NCBI GenBank assembly: GCA_029891385.1
Contig: CM057225.1
Span: 13,305,060-13,369,059, forward strand
DNA from: Erythroxylum novogranatense
Lineage: Eukaryota; Streptophyta; Magnoliopsida; Malpighiales; Erythroxylaceae
Reading direction: 5' to 3'
DNA: 64,000 bases
Made by a program: the position numbers and the translations under genes. The notes under the pieces were generated by a model. The model saw only the letters and a list, made by a program, of their open reading frames with translations. It was not told where the DNA came from and made no database searches. Below are positions 9,721-21,800 of the stretch, piece by piece (position 1 is the stretch's first letter; every line of letters starts with the position of its first letter).

Positions 9721-12600
9721 GGTTCTATCTTATGGGATTTTGCTGCATTAACCATGTCTTTCAGTTGGAGGGGAGCTTCAATTTTATTGCAGGGATTGCC
9801 CTGTCAAACAGAATGTCAAGCCCACTTCATGGTGAACCCGTCGACCACAACACAGAAACTGGATGAGATCTTGTTGGCTTTTAAGGATGTATTTTGTGAA
9901 CCTGAAGGTCTACCCCCTATACGCCATTGTGATCATAGAATTTGCCTGCTTCCAAGTACAGCTCCTATCGTGGTACGACCCTATAGGTATCCACACCGAC
10001 AAAAGGATGAGATCGAGGCTCAGTGTGACAACCTGCTACAGCAAGGATTTATATGGCCTAGTCGCTCGCCCTTCTCTTCTCCGGTCTTGTTAGTACCAAA
10101 ACAAGATGGCATATGACGTTTGTGTATTGATTTTCGCGAGTTAAATGCGAAGACAATTCATGAAAAATTTCCTATTCCAGTGGTGGATGAGCTACTTGAC
10201 GAATTATACGGGGCTAAATTTTTCACCAAGCTGGATTTGCGTTCTGGGTATCATCAGGTTCGCATGGCTCCTGAAGACATTGAGAAAATTGCATTTCGCA
10301 CTCACCATGGGCACTTCGAGTTTCTTGTAATGCCCTTTGGGTTGACGAACGCACCATTTACCTTCCAAGCACTGATGAATGAGGTATTTTGAGATTTTTT
10401 TACGTCAATTTGTATTGGTATTTTTTGACGACATATTGATGTACAATAAATCATGGGAGGAACATTTAAAACACATGAGCAAAGTGCTCACTTTACTGCG
10501 GGCTCACAAGGTGTACTTAAAGCGCTCCAAATGCAGTTTTGCGTCGACGCAGGTGGTTTATTTGGGCCATATTATTACAAGTGCTGGTGTAGGCGTTGAT
10601 TTGAGTAAAGTGCAGGCTATACAGGATTGGCCTCAGCCACAATCACTTACATCTCTGCGTGGTTTTCTGGACCTCACAGGATACTACCGGAAGTTCATTC
10701 GTGATTATGGGATTTTGGCAGCTCCACTTACTTCGATGTTGAAAAAACATGCTTTTCAATGGACAGATCTTGCATTAGAAGCATTTGCGAAATTGAAAGC
10801 AACTCTGTCTTCAGCACCGATGCTTCATCTTCCAGATTTCACCAAAGATTTTGTGGTGGAGAGTGATGCTTCCAGAGGGGGTATCGGCGCTGTTCTTCAA
10901 CAGGATGGGCATCCCATTGCTTTTTCCAGTCAGCAATTGACTTTGAGGCATCAAAAACTAGCTGCTTATGAAAGGGAGTTAATTGGGTTGGCCAAGGCGA
11001 TGCAGAATTGGCAACCTTACTTATGGGGAAGATCTTTTCTTATTAAGACTGACCATTATAGTCTTAAATATTTGTTGGAGCAGCGACTCACCACACCGCC
11101 TCAACAACATTGGTTCAGAAAACTCATGGGCTATATGTTTATCGTGGATTATCGAGCTGGAAAACTGAACTCTGCTGTTGACGCCTTATCTCGCAGGGAC
11201 GTCGACAACATTTCCTTACACACCATCAGTTTCCCTCGTTGCTCCTTGCTGGACTCGGTTAAAGAAGACCTAAAGCAATCTGACGAGGCCACACTTTTAT
11301 TTCAGCAACTGGCAAATGGAGCATTGCCCTCGACTTGATCAGTTATAGATGGATTATTGATGTTTAAAAATAGAATATTTATTCCTGCCAACAGTTCTTT
11401 AGTTACTACGATTCTATCTTCCTATCATGATAGTGCACATGAGGGCATCCAAAAAACTACTCATCGCATTCGTGGGGATTTTTACTTGAAGGGTATGAAG
11501 GCTGCTATTACTACGTATGTGACAGAATGTTCTGTTTGTCAGCGCAATAAATATGAATTGCTTAGTCATGTCGGATTACTACAACCTCTGCAATTGCCCA
11601 CACAGGTTTGGGCTGATGTTTCGATGGATTTTATCGATGGGCTCCCAAAATCTTGGGGAAAAAGTGCCTTGTTGGTTGTTGTTGATCGATTTTCCAAGTA
11701 TGCTCATTTTATTCCACTGGCTCAGCCATATACAGCCCTGTGTGTGGCCCACATTTTCTTTGAAAATGTTGTTTGCTTACATGGACTGTCGGAATCCATC
11801 ACTAGTGATCGCGATGTCATTTTTACTAGTACTTTTTGGAAGGAGTTGTTTCGTTTACATGGAACAAAACTTCAATTCTCCTCCGCTTTTCATCCACAAT
11901 CGGATGGACAAACTGAGGTGGTTAACCGCACCATTGAGATGTATCTTCGTTGTTTGGTGGGAGATTCGCCACGCAAATGGGTCGAGTGGCTTCCTTGGGC
12001 TGAGTATTGCTATAACACCTCTTTTCATACTTCTTTGCAAACTACCCCATTCCATGTGGTTTATGGTCGCGAACCCCCACATCTCTTAGCTTATACCCAC
12101 GACTCAACCAAGGTTCATGCAGTAGAGGAGGCTCTTGTTGAGCGGGATCAATTATTGGAAATGATTCGTCAGCGCCTTGCACAAGCACAACGCAGAATGA
12201 AGGACGGGTATGATAAAGGCCATCGCGATGTTGAGTTTATGGTTGGTGATCGCGTGTGGTTGAAGCTGCATCCCTATCGGCAGGAAAATGCTAGATTGGT
12301 TGTTTACAACAAGCTGTCACCCAGATTTTATGGGCCCTTTCCGGTATTGCGACGTGTCGGCTCGGTTGCTTATGAGCTGGAACTTCCTCCAGATAGCAAA
12401 ATACACAACGTCTTCCATGTCTCTCTTTTGAAGGCATTTCATGGCTCGGAATTCCCCACTCCGACGACTTTACTTCCCCTTGACGCTGGGAAAGTGACAG
12501 TTGTGCCCAAGGCTATTGTGCGAGCTCGCCTTAACCACGGTACAAAGGAATTGTTGGTACAATGGGAAGGCCTTTCTGCCGATGATCTCCTTTAAGAGCT
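9721..12600 (+). pseudogene. chromovirus pol: RT, RNase H, integrase and chromodomain-like tail
   Basis: Continues the protease frame (GSILWDFAALTMSF) into the reverse transcriptase: '[10 protein letters not shown]', '[14 protein letters not shown]', then the catalytic FFDD near 10421-10432. RNase H follows ('FVVESDASRGGIGAVLQQ', 'VDALSRR'). The integrase from 11357 has the zinc-binding H...H...C..C ('SAHEG', 'CSVCQRNK'), a DDE core ('SMDFIDGLP', 'SDRDVIF', 'VNRTIE') and a chromodomain-like end ('KELLVQWEGL'). Breaks: TGA stops at 10114 (Trp position), 10390 (Arg position) and 11336 (Trp position), and an extra T in the T-run at 10394-10401. In life this polyprotein copies RNA to DNA and inserts it; this copy cannot. 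Confidence 0.93.
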
Positions 12601-12647
12601 TTGTTCAAACTTATCCTTCATTTCAGCTTGAGGACAAGTTGTTTCAG

Positions 12648-12661
12648 CGGGACGGGGGTAA
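12648..12661 (+). other. polypurine tract of the chromovirus
   Basis: GCGGGACGGGGGTAA-like purine run immediately before the TG of the 3' LTR at 12662, the expected site of plus-strand priming. Confidence 0.75.
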
Positions 12662-13125
12662 TGTTATGGACGCGTTCGTTGGTCAGTCCAACAAGCGAAA
12701 GGAGTGTTGAAGCCTTGCTGATTTGGAAGTTATTTAGTTAGATTTTATTTCAATAAAAGGCTTTACCGATTTAGAAGTTATTTAGTTAGATTTTAGTTTA
12801 ATAAAAGATCAATTGTGATTTGACAATTGATTCTACAAGATAGGCATTAGTTATTTTAGAAACTTACTATGATAGGACTTCTATTACTTGTAAAACGTTG
12901 CCTATTTATAGCTTCACAGAGGAATAGAAGAAAAACTATCCCAATTGAGATTTGAGTTCTCTCTAATGAATTCAGAAATTTCGGGTTCCCTTTGACGAGC
13001 CGAATTTTTTATCAAAATAGGTCGACGTAAAAATTCAAGTAAAGGCAAAAACAAAGATTATTTGTTTGATTTCGATTTTTGTGTGAATCGCCCTGTGACA
13101 CGATCCACGAGTCGGGAATGTAACA
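12662..13125 (+). repeat. 3' LTR of the chromovirus (464 bp)
   Basis: Same sequence family as 4173-4592, with TG...CA ends, followed by AAAGA. It is about 44 bp longer than the 5' LTR because the segment around 'GATTTRGAAGTTATTTAG' is present twice near 12719-12806. Confidence 0.95.
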
Positions 13126-13194
13126 AAAGATGTCTACTTTTTATGTGACACGATCCATGAGTCGGGAACGTAACAAAAGATGTCTGCTTTTTAT
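13095..13194. repeat. 50-bp tandem duplication across the LTR/host junction
   Basis: 13095-13144 and 13145-13194 are two near-identical 50-bp units. Each contains the last 31 bp of the LTR, the target duplication AAAGA and 14 bp of host flank (TGTCTRCTTTTTAT). The duplication must have arisen after insertion. Confidence 0.9.
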
Positions 13195-13726
13195 GGTTGA
13201 GCACTAAACCTCAGCATGAGAGCGTGGGGAGAGAGACTAAAACTTGAATCTAAGCATATTAGCGTTATTAGTGAGAATCCAACAAAAAGGTTCGGGCTAA
13301 GTCTTGCAACGTATATTTCATATATCATCTCTCATCCATTCTTTTTCAGGTGGCATTTTTCACCCTTCAGCAAATTTAAACGGCCAACAAAAAGTTTTTT
13401 CACATAGCCCATTCCCATGCTAAAGTTATTGCTACAGCATTAGAAATTTGGAAGAACAAAAAGAAAACAAAATTTCAATATCAAACTACCTGTCTCAGTT
13501 TTGAAACCTATATTCCAAACGAAAACAAGTTAATATCAAAGTTTTGAAGAATCTTCTACTTCTAGTCATCATTTCATCTATCACTATTTGAAGCCATCTT
13601 AACCCTTAAGTTGCCAGTGGTTCAAACAATTTTCATGGTCAGAAACTTCCATAGAATAACTCATTCACACACTCGTGGGTGGGAAATGCACCAGTAAGCA
13701 TGCACCTGTTACTTTCGCAAAAGGCT
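13195..13726. other. 3' flank of the Ca2+-ATPase gene
   Basis: No coding signal. As the stop codon of the minus-strand ACA gene is at 13727-13729, this stretch should hold its 3' UTR and polyadenylation region. I cannot place the cleavage site. Confidence 0.5.
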
Positions 13727-16700
13727 TCAGTTTGATCCCACAGGAATCATCTTTAGAACAGCTGCAATAGGCATGCCAAGGAAGCCAAGGAAGATGCTAA
13801 CAAACCATTGCTTCAAACTGAGAGGAGTTGTGTTTGCAAATGCACCGAGGAACTCAACAATTATAATCTGAAAGATGACAGTGCAAGTAAGTACGGCCAC
13901 AAACACATAATTCTTCAATATTCCTTCGAACACATTAATCTTTTCCATCTCTCTGGAGCTTATCTCGTTAAAAACCTGAAGCATGAGGGTGACAAGTTTA
14001 GAGTCAGCTATAGAACCCACATAAACAGGCAAAAATCCACAAATAATTGCTTTCATGAATTATTTGTTAGTGTATAAAGCTAATATCATACTCCTAGAAT
14101 AATTTATAATATTCTCTGATGTCCCGGACAAATTGACCTCACAAAAGCACTAGGAATCATGTAATATTCTGATGATCAAAATATCTAGCATATCCTTTTC
14201 ACTTATAACTAGGTAATAGCAAATGGGAAAGAGAAGATGTCACCTGACAGAAGACGAATGAGTTGAAAATGAGGGTGTTTAGAATCAAGTCGGAATCTGG
14301 GCCACCAAGATTAAATACTGCCTTTCCTCTCGTCTGAAGATACCATATGATTACAAATTGATACAAAGACTGACCCAGAATATTCCTCCACATGATATTA
14401 CTGATGAAGTTCCCTTTCCTACCAACAGGGGATCTCTTCATCAAATCATCATTAGGAGGTTCTGTGGCCAATGCCAATGCTCCTAGAGTGTCCATGATCA
14501 TGTTGACCCACAGAAGTTGAACAGCAGTCAAGGGAGCATTTCCTGGGAGAATGTTGTGCCAGAAACAGATGAGAAACAGGTCACAACCTGAAAATAGGAC
14601 AAGCCATGATAGGAAATGAAAACATGAACTCAAGCTCGACTTACCTGTCAAACAGGCAGAAGAAAAGTTGACAACCAGGGCTACCACATTGACTGTCAGT
14701 TGGAACTGAACAAACTTCTGGATGTTTATATAAACTGAACGTCCCCATTTAGCCACAGTTGCAATTGTGGAGAAGTTATCGTCTAGAATTATGACATCGG
14801 CACTCTCTTTGGCCACCTGCAAAACCAAGAACATGCTTTCAAAACCACCACAAGGTTGCAACACTACTGTGACAATAGGCACTTCTTAAGCTACATGTTA
14901 AAGAATAACATGCCAATGCTTGTGCTATTATGGAAATGCACTGCTTGAGTAAAATAAATAGTTGTGTAAACTACTATAATGTTGCTCTTCTCAACAGTCC
15001 CTCGTCTGAAACACTGTGGCCAGAAACACAGATAGATTGGATGCAACAAACCTCGGTTCCGGCAATTCCCATTGCAAGCCCAATATCTGCTTCATGAAGT
15101 GCCGGAGCATCATTTGTACCATCACCAGTTACTGCAACAACTTCACCAAATGTTGAACGTAGGTGTTTCACAAGGGTATGCTTATCCATTGGTGATGATC
15201 GAGCCATTACCTACACATTTTTGCAAAAACCAAATACCATTTCCACCATTTGAAAGTCATGAACAAATCACACAGAGCCAAATCTTAGACAATTATAAAA
15301 AATGGAATTCCTCATCTTTTGAAGAATTGAACTTATAATGTTTTGGAGAAGAAAAATGTTGGAAATTTTAACTTAATTATTGATGTTAAATGCAGAAAGT
15401 TTAATTAAAGATCATAAGCAAATCTTGTCTTACAACTTTGGCGTCGAAAAGGATATTCGACATGCGTTTCTTAGAAGTTAAAAGAACAAACCATTTTTAT
15501 GACAAACCATTTTTTAGAATTTTGCATAAAGGAGCTCGAGTCACAAGGCGTCTAACAGAAGTTAAATGGAGGACACCACAACAAACAGGTCCAAAGCATG
15601 TTGTACCTTTCCATAGAAATCAATTCAAGGACAACTGGGGAACTCTCTCATCAAACAAATGAATAAATTGGCATACCACAAAAATCACATGCTTAGATCT
15701 TATAATATGAAAAGATACCTAGCAACAGCATCCTATGTTTATCCCAACGCAATGCAATGGAACATTAACTGACCTGAAGTTTGGGAACAAGTTCTCGCAA
15801 CTCCTCATCACTCTTTTCCCGGAAATCAGGTCCTTCAATTGCTACGCCCTTGTCTGTCAATATTCCACATTCTCTGGCAATGGCCTTTGCAGTGGTTATG
15901 TTGTCTCCAGTGACCATCCTGACAATAATACCAGCTGATCTACAGATCGCAACAGATTCCTTGACACCAGGGCGTACTGGATCCTTGATGCCAACAATAC
16001 CTACACAAGTGTACCCTTTAAGAGGAATTGCACTATCAGCAAAGAAATCAGTTCCAACGTCCATGAATGCAATGCAAAGTGTTCGAAGAGCTTCACTAGC
16101 AAACTGCTCAATAGTATCGTTCAAATGCTTGATTGATGATTCCTCGAGGGGAACAACCTCGCCTTTTGAGTTGATAAATTTGTCACATGCGGCTAAAATT
16201 ATCTCAGAAGCACCCTTAGAATGAGCCCTAAAACCTCCACCTGGAAGTTTTAGAACTACCCCCATTCGTTTTTTGGTAGAATTGAATGGTTCAACCTTGA
16301 CAATTTCTGATTTTTGTCGCTCTTCCTGGAAATTTCCGCCCAGTTGAAGCCCAAACTCTAGAAGAGCAGCTTCAGTGGGAGTTCCAAGTATCTCAGTTTT
16401 GTTGTCCTTATTAATGACAACTTCTCCTCCAGTGTTGGTAAATAATGATTCAAGTAGAATTGTTAGAGCTGAATCAGGAATTGCAGAGCTCTTAGAGGTG
16501 CTTACTTCCTTGACTTCTCCACAAATGCATGTTTTTACAACAGTCATGTGGTTAGTGGTTAGTGTACCGGTTTTGTCACTACAAATGGTCGTGGCAGACC
16601 CCATTGTCTCACAAGCAGCAAGATGGCGGACAAGTGCCATGTCTTTCATCATTTTTTTCATGGCAAAAGCGAGACTCAAGGTTACAGCTAAAGGCAGTCC

Positions 16701-18586
16701 CTCAGGAACTGCAACAACAACAATTGTAACAGCAACAGCAAAATATTCCAACATTTCCCTAGCATCATCTCCAGACCATGTCCATTGAGTTCCTTCTTGG
16801 AGCTTGCGTGCAAATAGTCCTTGCACCAGGACGGAAAATGTTACTACAGCAAAAAATAAGCCTATCTTCCCTATGATGTTAGCCACCCCATTCAATTTCA
16901 CCTGCAATGGGGTCTCGTCATCTCCTCCTTCACTAAGAGTAGCCATTAATTTACCCCATTGAGTCCGCATTCCAACAGTTGTCACAAGCATTTTGCATGA
17001 TCCATCCTGAACCTTGGTCCCAGAGAGTAGAAAAGGGCTTGCAGCATTCACATTGACAGGCTCACTCTCTCCTGTTAAACTGGATGCATTTATTAAAACT
17101 GAAAAGCCTGAAATGAATAGACCATCAGCTGGAACCTGATCTCCAATAGAAAGATGCACAACGTCTCCTGGAAGTAAATCATATATCGAGATCTTCTGTC
17201 TCAAACCATTCCTGGTAGCTTGCACTGTTATCTTTTTCTTCTCCCTATCTAAATCTCTGAACTGCAGAGATTGCCTATAATCACTCGTGGCAGTGACAAA
17301 GACAACAAGCAGAATACTTGCAACAATTCCAAGTCCATCATGCGCACCTTTAGGCCAGCCTTCCATCATAATCCCAACAACAAGGGACACAAAGGCACAA
17401 ATACCAAGTATCATGAGAGTGGTGTCTTGTAGGGCTTCCCATAAAAAAATCAAGAAGCCCCGAGGCGGGCTCTCAGTGAATTTATTAATTCCATATATTT
17501 CTTTCCTTTTATTCAGTAAATTCTCAGAAGTAAAAATACCATCAGTGAGTGATGTGGAGAGCTTTTCAGAGATACCCTTAACCCCACCATGGATTCTCAG
17601 TTTCTTAAGATCATATCGTTCAACAATGGATCCCAATTCTTCAGCACATATTTCAAAACCAGCTGCCTTGACCTCCTCGGGTGGGTTGTAGTCGCTACCT
17701 ATAGACATGCAGGGGAAAAGTCAAAATAGAAAATAGAACTTCAATATGACACTAACGATTTTAGCTTACCTTGGATAAATTGGAGTGCAGCCTTTGTAAC
17801 TAAAAAAGCAAGTCTAAGGTTCTCCTGCAATGGAAAAATTTTTAAAGAAAGGTCAGGAAAAAATATGTTAAGACATGAAATTATATCTGGGTCATTTCCA
17901 ACATAATCTTTATTATGTTCTGAGCACATTCAGGCCTACCCCACTATTTATCTTAATCTGTCACCCACATCACGGTAAGTAACAATGCAGTCAAAGAAAT
18001 TGTGTCTGAACTTCATGAGGGCCATCTTCAACAAAAGAAGAGTCGGCCCTCACCATTGAAGAACCATCTACTATACTAATGAATCCACATACATATCAGT
18101 ATTTCCAAATAGGCAACCACAGTCCATCCCAAATCTTTACACCCTTCAACATTCACAGGCATATTAGAAATCCATTGATGAAGAATCTTGATGGTTGGGA
18201 AACTAAAACTTGCAACATCAGAAGCGGCAACCAACGTCATGCAACAGCAATACACATCTAGTAATCGAAAACTCGGTCTTAACAAATGAAGAAAGTCGAT
18301 TAAAAAAGTTGTTTATTCGATATGTCTATGCATCCTGATTTAGTATGTTTGTTCCAACAGAGCATAAACAGAAGATCTGAGTAGAACAGAAAGAGAGAGA
18401 GAGAGAGACCAAATTGGAGCGACGAAGGGCCTGAGCCTCAAAACGTTTGGAAAGATTAGCAGTGAAACGGAAGCGACGTTTAGGATTCTTGACCAGCCAA
18501 CAGAGCTTTCTCCACCTCTGCAACGCCTCCTCTGATGAGTTCTTTGGCTTCACATCCCCAAAGTTCTCATTTAAATATTGCTCCAT
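13727..18586 (-). CDS. ACA: autoinhibited P-type Ca2+-ATPase, ACA1/ACA2 type, 7 exons, 1011 aa
   Basis: Pumps Ca2+ out of the cytosol with ATP; close relatives act at the ER or plastid envelope and are switched on by calmodulin. Exons on the minus strand: 18586-18410, 17824-17770, 17698-15774, 15210-15052, 14816-14645, 14542-14244, 13975-13727. All introns are GT-AG, and the exons sum to 3036 nt with frame kept throughout. Residues 20-50 ([17 protein letters not shown]...) form the N-terminal calmodulin-binding autoinhibitory region. The first two membrane segments lie near 160-188 and 197-218. PEGLP is at 409-413, the phosphorylated Asp of DKTGT at 452 and TGDGTND at 747-753. Length and seven-exon layout match Arabidopsis ACA2 (about 1014 aa). 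The start is ATG at 18586 (MEQYLNENF), the family's usual N-terminus. I see no damage; the exact paralogue (ACA1, 2 or 7) is open. Confidence 0.97.
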
Positions 18587-18817
18587 CACCCCAACTTCAA
18601 TATCCCAGATTTCTTGTTTCTTCTTCTATCTTCTATCTTCTTATAGCAAAAAACAGAATATACCTAAACCTCAAACCTTACCTCCTCCAACACGTTCACC
18701 CTCCAAAAACCACTACCGTAGACTAGTTCTGGAAAAAGAAGAAAGAACACAAAGCAAAACGTTCTACCAAGCTTTATTCCGCTGTCCTAGAGAAACCCTT
18801 GTTATTCTTCTTTAATC

Positions 18818-18825
18818 TTTATAAA
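18818..18825 (-). promoter_or_regulatory. candidate TATA box of the ACA gene
   Basis: TTTATAAA lies about 235 bp upstream of the ATG. It is self-complementary, so strand is inferred from the gene. A CT-rich 5' leader follows. Weak evidence. Confidence 0.3.
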
Positions 18826-21800
18826 GCGAACAAAGACCTTAGCCGACCTCGTAGTTACCAACTTCTATTTCTCCTTTGAGAAAGGAAAGCTGTAAGACAC
18901 GGGAAGCTTAGCTCCAAGACACCAACGTACATCAAAACTCAAAACGGCAAACCCAAGTCGCTGACCACCGCATTTGTAGGCTAGTGTTGTCATGAACTTT
19001 AATTGCCTGCGAAAAAAGATACACTATCTTTAATTTATTCGTTCCGCGTGAAATAAAATGAAACCGCGTACGATATTGTCCTAGTCTGGTAGCTGTTGTG
19101 TCGCAATCTTATAGGATAAAGGGTTGCATGTGGGGTTAGGTATGGTCAGGCGGGGACAGATCCTCTCTTCCCAAATTTGTGTAACAATTCTGCTCTATTT
19201 GATCCAAGCTATTTACTTATATGAATCTCACGTAAATAAATAATTTAAATTAAATAAGACATAATTGGTACACAAATTTAGGTTATATGAATCTCACGTA
19301 AATAAATGACTTAAATTAAATAAGACATAATTGGTACACAACTTTAGGGAGAGAGAGGATTTCATGCCCAGGTCAGGCATGAGGTATCCCAAAAAGTGTG
19401 CGTGGATCCCACTCACTACTGGCTCAGATACTTTGGTTCCAACGTCGTCGTTGCAGGCCACGAGATGGGGATTTGGTCGCTTCTCTGCTCTGCCCTTTTG
19501 GATTTGATTTTGATGGGTATGGATTTAATTTAAATGCTTTGGGTTGGTCTTTATGTTAATTAATTGCAATGAATAGAAGAGAGTCACGTGGGTGAGATCA
19601 CAGTCACACTGAAGATGCTCGAAGCCATGATCCTTTCATATTAACAAATCTTAATAAATGGGAGTTTTAGATTCTCTTGAAGGCTATTGCAATGGGCCAT
19701 TCTACCATCTGTAATAAGGTCCAGCCCAACTAACATGGCAGTCTAAACATAGGCCGGCTGTAATCAAACTAATGGATCGATTTAGCCCATTTTCCATTAA
19801 TTGATTGAAGCAAGTCCAATGCTTGATGCCCTTTTCGAATCAACATCGGAGCGTTTAGTAGCATGTGTACTACAGAAGTTATACTATTTTGAACACTTTG
19901 CAAGGCCTACAAGCAATAACTTGACGTAACTAAGAGATACGTAGTAGTCAACAGGAACTAGATTACGCATAATGGAAACCCCACTAAAATGTTTCACGAC
20001 AGATATTAATAATAATTTGTATACACGCGTGCCATGAAAGTCTAATGCAAGTCCTTCAATCCCATCTCCTATCTTATAATAGGGTTTGGATTCTTCACTT
20101 ATGTTTTCTTTTTGGAGCTATTGCACACCTTTTTCTTTTCTTTCTCTTTGCAGGATTCGACACTTTCTGGCGTGTAAATCAGGAAGATATCAGATTGCCA
20201 CGGAAGTTGTCTACTTTAAGGATGTGAAAGTATAAGGAAAATTGTTTAAAGTTACGTGGCCCTAACTCGATGTCCACAAACTCCGTTTCTGTTTCTTTCT
20301 CATGCTTCTCGCCATCGTTTAGGATGAAGACGGAAGTCGCATGTTGGAGACTTCCAAGCTTCATGGAGGTCGAGCGCAACTTTCGGATGTTGTTGTTGTT
20401 GTTGCTGCAAGAAGAACAACTCCAATGATAGAAAATAAATCATCAAACCATTTTGAAAAGGTTGAATTGGGTTGGTTGGTGACGGGAGGAAGTTTTTGAT
20501 AACTTATCCAGAATGTGTCAAATCAAAGACAATGGAAGGTAAAACACACAAGTCACATTATATCAAAGGAGCCCACATGGAATGACATTAGCACGCGTGA
20601 AATGTAAAGGGTTAATATCGTGGCTATTTGTCTACCTATATCTTGAGGAATCGAATAAAAAGTTCGAGACGTGTCAAAAGAAGAGTGAATGGTGGAAGAT
20701 AATGTGTACATGATTTCTACACGAATGATTCTATCGAAATTCGCTGAGTAATAATCTTCCAGGTCTCTTCCTTACCAAGTTTCTTCCCCCTCTGCAACCA
20801 CTTGGACTCCAATATAAAAGCTGTTATATGTTCTAATGGTGATTCAGTAACTAATAGCCAGTGCTTAACATAATTCGAGATCAAGGACTGCGTATAGATT
20901 AAGAACCTGTGTCCTTGTATATCTTTAGTTTTCTTACGGTGAAGCCAGAAATTAATATGATATAACAACATTCTTTTCCTTTCAAAACCACATCACAAAC
21001 ACTTTCTTTTCTCGTGCTGCATTATCTTCTATGTTTCACTTTCTAGAATGGAAGACTTCGTGGGATTGGCTGGAAAAGAAATCTGAGAAAACGTATGCTA
21101 CTGGAGGAGATGCACATGTCATGTACATTGAAAATGAGGAAACATAGCTAAATTCAAAATGGACCAGCTTGGTCACTCTCGACAAAGAATTCTAGGATAG
21201 TTCTTAGATGCAATTGAGAACAACTTGCGAAAAACATATATTAAGTAGTTCAGCAAGCACAAAAGTTTATGGGAACAAGCTTGATTGACGAAGACAATGG
21301 AGATTAAACAAATTAGAGGCGGCGCGGAGTATCAAATCCGGGAAAGAAAGAAGGAAACATGCCAAACCTTTTTCATCTTTGTGACATTGGCTCTTCTTTC
21401 TTTCACAAATATTTGGTTATCTAGTCATGCCCGTGCTCTACCATCAAAATTCTCTAGGGCATGCAATAACACTAGATAACCAAATAGTACTCTTTATTTG
21501 GTCGAGGATATTAAACTCACTTAGCTTTTTCCAATTTTCACATCATATTAGTCATATATGTATATATATGATCAATCCCCAAAAACAAAAGTTCTAATCT
21601 CAAGTCCCTGAAGGGGTGGATCAAGCGATCACAGGAGCATACTTCAAGTGTCCCTCACTTAATTGCCTCTAATAAGTCAAGGATTCTGAGTAATATCAGT
21701 TGTGATTCATTTAAAACTTGCAATGTTGGTTGATCAAATAATAAAAAATGTCGAACTTTTTAATATTCATTTGTTGAAATTTATTATTTAATTTTAAGTT

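Larger units (their letters stand above)
4173..13125 (+). mobile_element. Ty3/gypsy chromovirus, full length but dead, with a nested solo LTR
   Basis: The element runs from 5' LTR (4173-4592) to 3' LTR (12662-13125). It is flanked by the 5-bp target duplication AAAGA at 4168-4172 and 13126-13130. The gene order is gag, protease, RT, RNase H, integrase with a chromodomain-like tail, which is the Ty3/gypsy order. The tRNA-Met type primer-binding site and the integrase C-terminus ('ELLVQWEGL') place it among chromoviruses, possibly the Reina group. Coding is broken by at least six in-frame stops, one frameshift and a 3.77-kb insertion at 5951-9715. Without that insert it would be about 5.2 kb. 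It sits roughly 600 bp downstream of the Ca2+-ATPase gene's stop codon. Confidence 0.95.

Noticed and set aside
15072..17691. Plus-strand genes within the Ca2+-ATPase exons
   Set aside because: They are shadows of the conserved minus-strand exons.
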